Positions 13,273 to 17,316 of a DNA stretch of 17,316 nt are shown piece after piece. The translations under genes were made by a program, and so were the position numbers. Under the pieces are notes generated by a model. It was not told where the DNA came from and searched no databases. It saw only the letters and a list, made by a program, of their open reading frames with translations. The stretch lies in assembly GCA_020072905.1 (NCBI GenBank), contig JAIQGB010000053.1:1-17316 (forward strand), in the 5' to 3' direction. Source of the stretch: Terriglobia bacterium (GTDB lineage: Bacteria; Acidobacteriota; Terriglobia; UBA7540). The stretch's first letter is position 1; each line of letters starts with the position of its first letter.

Positions 13273-15120
13273 TCAGCGCTGATCGCGCTGGAACAGTCGA
13301 AGATAACGGGAATCCGTACGGAGATTATCCAGGAAGGGGTTGTCGCGCACGGTGGCGGGAGAGAACCCAGCCGCGAGCGCCTTTTCCAGCCACTCCAGCG
13401 TCTGGTCACGATCACCCAGTTGGTTGTGGGCGAGTGCGGCGTTGAATCGCAACTCAGCATCATCGGGGGCGACCGCGAGGCCTCTTTCGAGGCAGCTTTG
13501 CGCCGCCTGCCGGTCACTCAGCATGGCGTAGTAGTAGGCCAGATAGCCAAGCGTTCTCGCCTCTCGCGGATTGATCCGCAGATCCTCTTGCGCCAACAAG
13601 ACTGCCTGCCGGTAAGCGCTCGTCGCTTGGGCTCGTTGTCCGGCGGCCCAATATCGGGCGTCACCCAGGTTGCCCCACCACAGATAGTTGTGCGCTTCCA
13701 TCTTCACGGCCGTTTCGTAAGCCTGGGCGGCTTGGGCGAACTGCCTCAGGCCAAAGTGGGCTGTGCCCAAGTTGGAGTAGGCGTCCGCGTTGGGCCGTAT
13801 GGACGCGGAACGCTCACACACTCGAATCGCCTCCGCGTAGCGCCCCTGGGCATTGTATGTTCCGCCCAGATTGCTATAGCCTCGAAAACTGTCGGGGGCA
13901 AGCTTCACCACTTCCTCGAACATTTCTGCCGCTTCCGCGTAGCGAGCCTGCATGTAGTAGAACACACCCAGCCAGCTATAGCCCGCCCAGTATTGGGGGC
14001 GGAGGGCGATGGCCCGGCGATAGGTCTCCTCGGCCTCTTTCGGTTTTCCCAAACGCTCGTAGGCGTGGGCGAGACCACGATGCGCAGCGTCGCTGGTTGG
14101 CTCAAGCTCAACCGTTTGGCGGAATTGCCCGACGGCCAGCTCGTACCTTCCCGTCCCGTTGTAGACGACCCCCAGGCAAGTGTGCGCGCTGGCGAGGCTG
14201 GCGTCGAGTGAAGAGGCCTGCTCACAGGCGGCGAGGGCCTTACCTACCCACTGCGCGTCGCGGGTTCCCTCGTAGCGGAGCCAGAAAGCTTCGCCCAGCC
14301 CGGCGAAGGCCAGGGCGTAGCGCGGGTCGGTGGCCAGAGCACGGTTGAAGACGTCGATGGCGCTCTCGACATTCTCCGGTTTGTGGTACTCCTGCAGGTA
14401 GCCGCGCCCCTGCAAGTAGAACTCATAGGCAGCGGGCTGGCTGGTTCCGTGCGCGGCGAGCCTCCGCCGCTCGGCGGGCTCCAGCTCGATCTCCAGGTTG
14501 TCGAGGACGCTGGCAACCACGCGGTCTTCCATCGCAAAGGGATCGGCCATGGCCGCGGTGATGGTGTCGGCGCGGAGCTGCCGGCGCGTCGTGGCATCCA
14601 CCAGCGCATAGGTGACGCGCACCATGTCCCCCGCCTGCTGCAGGCTGCCTTCGATGACCAGGTTCACGCCGAACTCCCGCCGGGCGTCGTCAAGGGTGTG
14701 CACTTTTTGCGCGCGCACCTCGCCGGCGGGAATCACCAGCAGGGGGTGCCGCTCGGTGAGCCGGGTCAAGTGGGCGGTCACGGTTTCCGTCAGGCCGTCG
14801 GCAAACGCGACGCTCTCCGCCAGGCCGCCCGTCACCGTGAAGGGCAGCACGGCAAGATGTTTATTTTCCGGTACCATCGCCGCGCCGAGCCAGCGCTGCA
14901 CCTCGCGCCGGACGGAAGGAACGAGCGCCAGCCCCAGCAGAACCCCTGCCGTCAAAGCCACGGGGAGAATGAATCGCCAGCGCCGCCACCAGGCGCGCAG
15001 CGGGCTGGGGACGACGGCGGGATGAGCCTCTTCACTTTCCAGCGCGCGCAGATCGGCCAGAACCTCCGCCGCGCTCGCCGGGCGATTCTTGGGGTCTTTC
15101 GCCGTCGGATCCCTTCTCAC
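13273..15120 (-). CDS. C-terminal part of a kinase-TolB/FlgO-TPR signalling protein
   Basis: This 615-aa frame begins with the last helix of a Ser/Thr kinase domain (AKDPKNRPASAAEVLADLRAL, to about residue 27), so it is the natural continuation of the kinase encoded upstream in another frame. One membrane helix follows (about 49-68, FILPVALTAGVLLGLALVP). A TolB/FlgO-like domain spans about 87-210 (HLAVLPFTVTGG, FADGLTETVTAHLTRL, LVIEGSLQ). About nine or ten TPRs run to the end, with a regular Gly/Ala-Tyr pattern such as GRYAEAIRV and GVFYYMQARYAEAAEMFEE. In intact relatives the TPR part faces the periplasm and is thought to bind partners. The first available start is a GTG at 15120, with no clear ribosome-binding site, which fits a broken gene rather than an independent one. 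Confidence 0.85.
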   Translation of the reverse strand: MRRDPTAKDPKNRPASAAEVLADLRALESEEAHPAVVPSPLRAWWRRWRFILPVALTAGVLLGLALVPSVRREVQRWLGAAMVPENKHLAVLPFTVTGGLAESVAFADGLTETVTAHLTRLTERHPLLVIPAGEVRAQKVHTLDDARREFGVNLVIEGSLQQAGDMVRVTYALVDATTRRQLRADTITAAMADPFAMEDRVVASVLDNLEIELEPAERRRLAAHGTSQPAAYEFYLQGRGYLQEYHKPENVESAIDVFNRALATDPRYALAFAGLGEAFWLRYEGTRDAQWVGKALAACEQASSLDASLASAHTCLGVVYNGTGRYELAVGQFRQTVELEPTSDAAHRGLAHAYERLGKPKEAEETYRRAIALRPQYWAGYSWLGVFYYMQARYAEAAEMFEEVVKLAPDSFRGYSNLGGTYNAQGRYAEAIRVCERSASIRPNADAYSNLGTAHFGLRQFAQAAQAYETAVKMEAHNYLWWGNLGDARYWAAGQRAQATSAYRQAVLLAQEDLRINPREARTLGYLAYYYAMLSDRQAAQSCLERGLAVAPDDAELRFNAALAHNQLGDRDQTLEWLEKALAAGFSPATVRDNPFLDNLRTDSRYLRLFQRDQR

Positions 15121-15730
15121 GCAGGACTTCCGGCGCCATATAGGCGGGAGTGCCGCTCAGCGCGCCTGCGCCGCTGGAGGTGCCGCCGGAGTCGGTCTGG
15201 TCTCCGGGCCCGGGCAGGCGCTTGGCGACTCCGAAGTCGAGAACCTTTACACGGCCCTTGGGGGTCAGCATGATGTTTTCCGGTTTGATGTCGCGGTGGA
15301 CGATGCCCTTTTCGTGCGCGGCCACCAAGGCTTCGGTTGACTGCAGGGCCACCGGAAAGAACTCCTCGAGCCCGAAAGGCTGGCCCAGGCGATCGCGCAG
15401 CGTCGAGCCTTCCACGTACTCCATCACCAGGAAGGTCTCGTCCTTCTCCTCCAGGACATCGTAAACGCCGGCGATGCGCTGGTCGGAGAGTGCCGAGGCG
15501 CGCTCGGCCTCCTTGAGGAAACGCTGGCGGAAATTGGCATCGGTCCGCAGATGAGGCGCGATGCGCTTCAGGGCGACGGAACGTTTCAGTTTGGTGTCGT
15601 CGGCGCGGTAGACCTCGCCCATGCCACCCGCGCCCAGCCGGGCGCGAATGGCGAACCGGCCCACCATCGTTCCGGTCAGGTCGGGAACACCTTCGCTTTT
15701 TTTCGAGCGTACCGCCTGCGGTTCAGCCAT
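15032..15730 (-). CDS. Ser/Thr protein kinase, N-lobe and activation loop only (3' truncated by frame change)
   Basis: The first ~205 residues are a PknB-type (Hanks) kinase. The Gly loop is LGAGGMGEVY (32-41), the ATP lysine is Lys55 (VALK), the catalytic loop is HRDIKPEN (145-152), the metal site is DFG (165-167) and the activation segment ends at GTPAYMAPE (193-201). Every catalytic residue is intact. Right after APE the frame runs into unrelated Arg/Gly-rich residues and stops at 15032, so the rest of the C-lobe (helices F to H, about 70-90 residues) is missing. Only the last helix survives, in the next frame at about 15115. The start is ATG 15730, with only a weak AGG six bases upstream. 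As drawn, the kinase should be inactive. Confidence 0.85.
   Translation of the reverse strand: MAEPQAVRSKKSEGVPDLTGTMVGRFAIRARLGAGGMGEVYRADDTKLKRSVALKRIAPHLRTDANFRQRFLKEAERASALSDQRIAGVYDVLEEKDETFLVMEYVEGSTLRDRLGQPFGLEEFFPVALQSTEALVAAHEKGIVHRDIKPENIMLTPKGRVKVLDFGVAKRLPGPGDQTDSGGTSSGAGALSGTPAYMAPEVLREKGSDGERPQESPGERGGGSGRSARAGK
15105..15125. other. Frame break and deletion inside the kinase C-lobe
   Basis: Kinase reading ends at EVLRE (about 15130-15116) and kinase-family reading resumes, in another frame, at AKDPKNRPAS (about 15103 downwards). The DxWS-type and GxxPF segments that normally lie between are absent, so this is a deletion of roughly 70-90 codons plus a frame change, not a simple one-base slip. 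No inserted element is visible. Confidence 0.8.
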
Positions 15731-15781
15731 GGAAACCTAGAGGATGGGCGACTCAGCCGTCAGCGCCAACGAAGATGCCTG

Positions 15782-15813
15782 GCCGAGGAGGGGATTCCCT
15801 CCCCTTCCTCGCC
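15782..15813 (-). promoter_or_regulatory. Bulged hairpin in the kinase-gene leader
   Basis: CGAGGAGGGG (15784-15793) pairs with CCCCTTCCTCG (15801-15811), giving ten base pairs with a single bulged T at 15805 and a 7-nt loop. An alternative smaller hairpin, GAGGG-GATT-CCCTC, uses part of the same bases, so two exclusive folds are possible. It lies midway in a predicted ~107-nt leader. There is no U-run after it, so it is not a simple terminator. Confidence 0.5.
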
Positions 15814-15843
15814 TTGTCGCTAGTCACACGATTAATGGCACGG

Positions 15844-15872
15844 ATTCTACTCTAGGAAAATTGAAGAATCAA
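15844..15872 (-). promoter_or_regulatory. Putative sigma70-type promoter of the kinase-TPR gene
   Basis: On the minus strand TTGATT (15867-15872) and TAGAAT (15844-15849) are separated by exactly 17 bp in an AT-rich patch. Transcription would start near 15837, leaving a leader of about 107 nt before ATG 15730. Both boxes are close to consensus and the spacing is ideal. Confidence 0.55.
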
Positions 15873-16066
15873 CTGGGACTGGCACAAACCGGAGATCTTG
15901 AGGGCCTGCAGTTTCGTGGAGGAACGCTCGCGGGCTGCGACCGCTCAACGGGCGCATACCGTCCAGACTCGCAAACGCCATCACCAAGTCCTGCTCGCCG
16001 GGCCCAGCAGCGCCTGTGGTGCCATTCATCGCTGCGTCTCAGCGAGTAGCCGCGGCACCGACCTTG

Positions 16067-16103
16067 TGCCGTGGGCCTTTCCAAATCCTACGGTCCCACG
16101 GCA
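16067..16103. other. Stem-loop downstream of the tail-fibre-like gene
   Basis: TGCCGTGGG (16067-16075) pairs perfectly with CCCACGGCA (16095-16103). Two further G-C pairs lie inside, after one bulged base. There is no T-run on either side, so it is not a standard intrinsic terminator. It could protect the 3' end of the upstream minus-strand message or stop transcription with Rho. Confidence 0.45.
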
Positions 16104-16260
16104 TACAAACCATGGTGTAGCTACGCGCTCCCTGGAGGCTCTCGACCTTCTGGGGCGCGCCCGAGGGCGGAGGAACGGGCTGCTGCGGCGCGCCACAACA
16201 GACTCCCATCGCCCCCGGAATGACACGGGCCGGAGTCGCGCGCGCAACTGGCCTCAACGC

Positions 16261-17316
16261 TTACAGAGTGCCGCCCGCCGGGGAGGGAGCAGCGTGCAGT
16301 ACGGTCTCCTGCCCCCGCGCTTCGCGGGCGCGAACCACGGCCGGCCCTGCGTCCTTGCTCTGCGTCTGGCCGTAGAGCTCCGGATGCAGGTAATGTCCGC
16401 GCTCGGCGACTGGTTTCTCCTCTTCAACGGGAATGCGGTGCGAGTTGGCGTAGGCGTCCTGGCGAATGCCGGTCACTTGCCAGGAGACCTTCAGTCCCTC
16501 GCGCCCGCCCGCGATCTTGAAACGGTTCTTCGCAATTTCCTCGGCGATGAACACCGGGGCAAAGCCACCGATGCAGGTGAGCTGATAGCGGAAGTCGCTA
16601 TTCAAGGGCTCGAACCATTCGGGCAACATCACCCAGGCTTCACCCTTCGCGTCCAGCACCACGACGCCATTATAGATGTTCATCATGTCGGGCGATTCGA
16701 CGAAGGAATGGGAAAGGTACTTGTTCGCAGGGTCCACCGGATGGTCGATCTTGAACGACCCGGCGCCTTTCGAAAGTGTGCCCCCAACATTGAGATTGCC
16801 GAGGATGGTGACGTGGCCGTCGGGCCAGATCGTCATCCGATCCGATTCGCCCGCGCCCGCCGTGGCCGTGCGGAAGATGATGCCCGAACCCGCGGCTGCT
16901 CCGCTCACGGAAGCCGCGACGATGTAAAGGTAGTCTCCAGCGCCATCGAGGCGGAAACTATTCTTGGCGTCCCCGCCGTCATTCGCGATGTACAGACTTT
17001 TGCTTCCATTGGGGTAAGGGGGGTTGGTTACCGTGCCGACCAGGACGTCGCCGTTGCCGCGAACTGTGACCTTCTCGGTGATCGGGTCACCACCCCACAG
17101 GCTCAGGATCTTCCCATCGGGGTTGTTCTGCCTGAACTCGCCGGCAGTCGAACTCGCGCCGGTAACTATACCCATCACCGTCGCGCCGGACGGCTCGGCG
17201 AGGATGGCCCGCGCCTCCCCTTGCTCCGCTTTCGCGTCGGACATGGACTGCTCCGCGCGCCCGAGCTTGCCGTCAGCCTTCGAGCGCGCCTTCTCCGCCG
17301 CGACGATCTGCTTTCG
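16261..17316 (-). CDS. Glycine-rich tail-fibre-like protein of unknown function, 5' end outside the window
   Basis: The frame is open from the stop at 16261 to the window edge (351 codons), so the first ATG at 17244 need not be the start. The edge-proximal residues (KQIVAAEKARSKADGK...) are charged and helix-forming, perhaps a coiled coil. Next comes a Gly/Asn-rich beta region with repeated short strands (VTVRGNGDVLVGTV, MTIWPDGHVTILGNLNVGG), like trimeric phage or adhesin fibres. A conserved-looking C-terminal module follows (SFKIDHPVDPANKYLSHSF, SPDMMNIYNGVVVLD, then MLPEWFEPLNSDFRYQLT and VSWQVTGIRQDAYANSHRIP). I recall this module in hypothetical proteins of soil bacteria, without an assigned role. 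No phage genes are nearby. Confidence 0.75.
   Translation of the reverse strand, partial: RKQIVAAEKARSKADGKLGRAEQSMSDAKAEQGEARAILAEPSGATVMGIVTGASSTAGEFRQNNPDGKILSLWGGDPITEKVTVRGNGDVLVGTVTNPPYPNGSKSLYIANDGGDAKNSFRLDGAGDYLYIVAASVSGAAAGSGIIFRTATAGAGESDRMTIWPDGHVTILGNLNVGGTLSKGAGSFKIDHPVDPANKYLSHSFVESPDMMNIYNGVVVLDAKGEAWVMLPEWFEPLNSDFRYQLTCIGGFAPVFIAEEIAKNRFKIAGGREGLKVSWQVTGIRQDAYANSHRIPVEEEKPVAERGHYLHPELYGQTQSKDAGPAVVRAREARGQETVLHAAPSPAGGTL

Larger units (their letters stand above)
15731..16260. other. 530-bp gene-free stretch between the tail-fibre-like gene and the kinase gene
   Basis: This holds a kinase promoter, a leader hairpin and a separate stem-loop, listed individually. Short reading frames exist on the minus strand; the best one (16039-16209, opening MGVCCGAPQQPVPPPSG) has a GC-rich third position for its first ~30 codons and could be a small gene or a remnant. 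It has no good ribosome-binding site and I recognise no family. Nothing else is seen. Confidence 0.5.

Noticed and set aside
16095..16130. Out-of-frame ATPWFV peptide similar to DTPWFV in the small secreted protein (near 13110)
   Set aside because: The DNA is alike for only about 20-25 bases and the flanking residues do not match, so a gene remnant cannot be argued.

Overview
The window reads as a fragment of a GC-rich, Gram-negative-type soil bacterium, most likely an Acidobacteriota. The basis is gene style: a Ser/Thr kinase - membrane anchor - TolB/FlgO-like - TPR architecture, short intergenic microrepeats, a Tat-exported sugar-isomerase-like protein and a short-type citrate synthase. No marker gene fixes the taxon. 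No RNA gene, CRISPR array, transposase or integrase was seen.

Positions 1-3353 (all minus strand) hold part of a respiratory complex I operon: the C-terminal part of nuoG, then nuoH, nuoJ, nuoK and the start of nuoL. nuoI, normally between nuoH and nuoJ, is absent, and a 45-bp spacer with a CTAGTAG-type microrepeat lies in its place. At about 3345-3356 the 5' end of nuoG is cut off and joined, out of frame, to the first ~345 codons of an APC-superfamily (PuuP/PlaP-like) permease. This is either a real deletion fusion or a chimeric assembly join. The nuo side also looks less GC-rich than the rest.

Positions 4510-6466 (plus strand) carry lipA (lipoyl synthase), whose putative promoter contains a 13-bp palindrome. 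A four-unit 8-bp tandem repeat follows, then a Tat-exported xylose-isomerase-like TIM-barrel protein.

Positions 6500-11236 (minus strand) form a tight four-gene unit. In order of transcription it encodes a polytopic membrane protein with an internally duplicated motif, a large exported glycoside-hydrolase-like protein (DUF5696/GH101-like), a Rieske ferredoxin and an exported TPR protein. It is the best candidate here for an undescribed functional module. A divergent citrate synthase gene lies at 11492-12613.

Positions 12835-15730 (minus strand) encode a kinase-TPR signalling protein broken by a frame change plus loss of most of the kinase C-lobe, followed after 18 bp by a small secreted protein. 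The kinase gene has a good sigma70-like promoter and a ~107-nt leader with a strong hairpin. The window ends inside a gene (16261-17316, minus strand) for a glycine-rich, tail-fibre-like protein of unknown function.

Two independent truncation joins (about 3350 and 15115) mean that contig integrity should be tested before any biology is built on either one.
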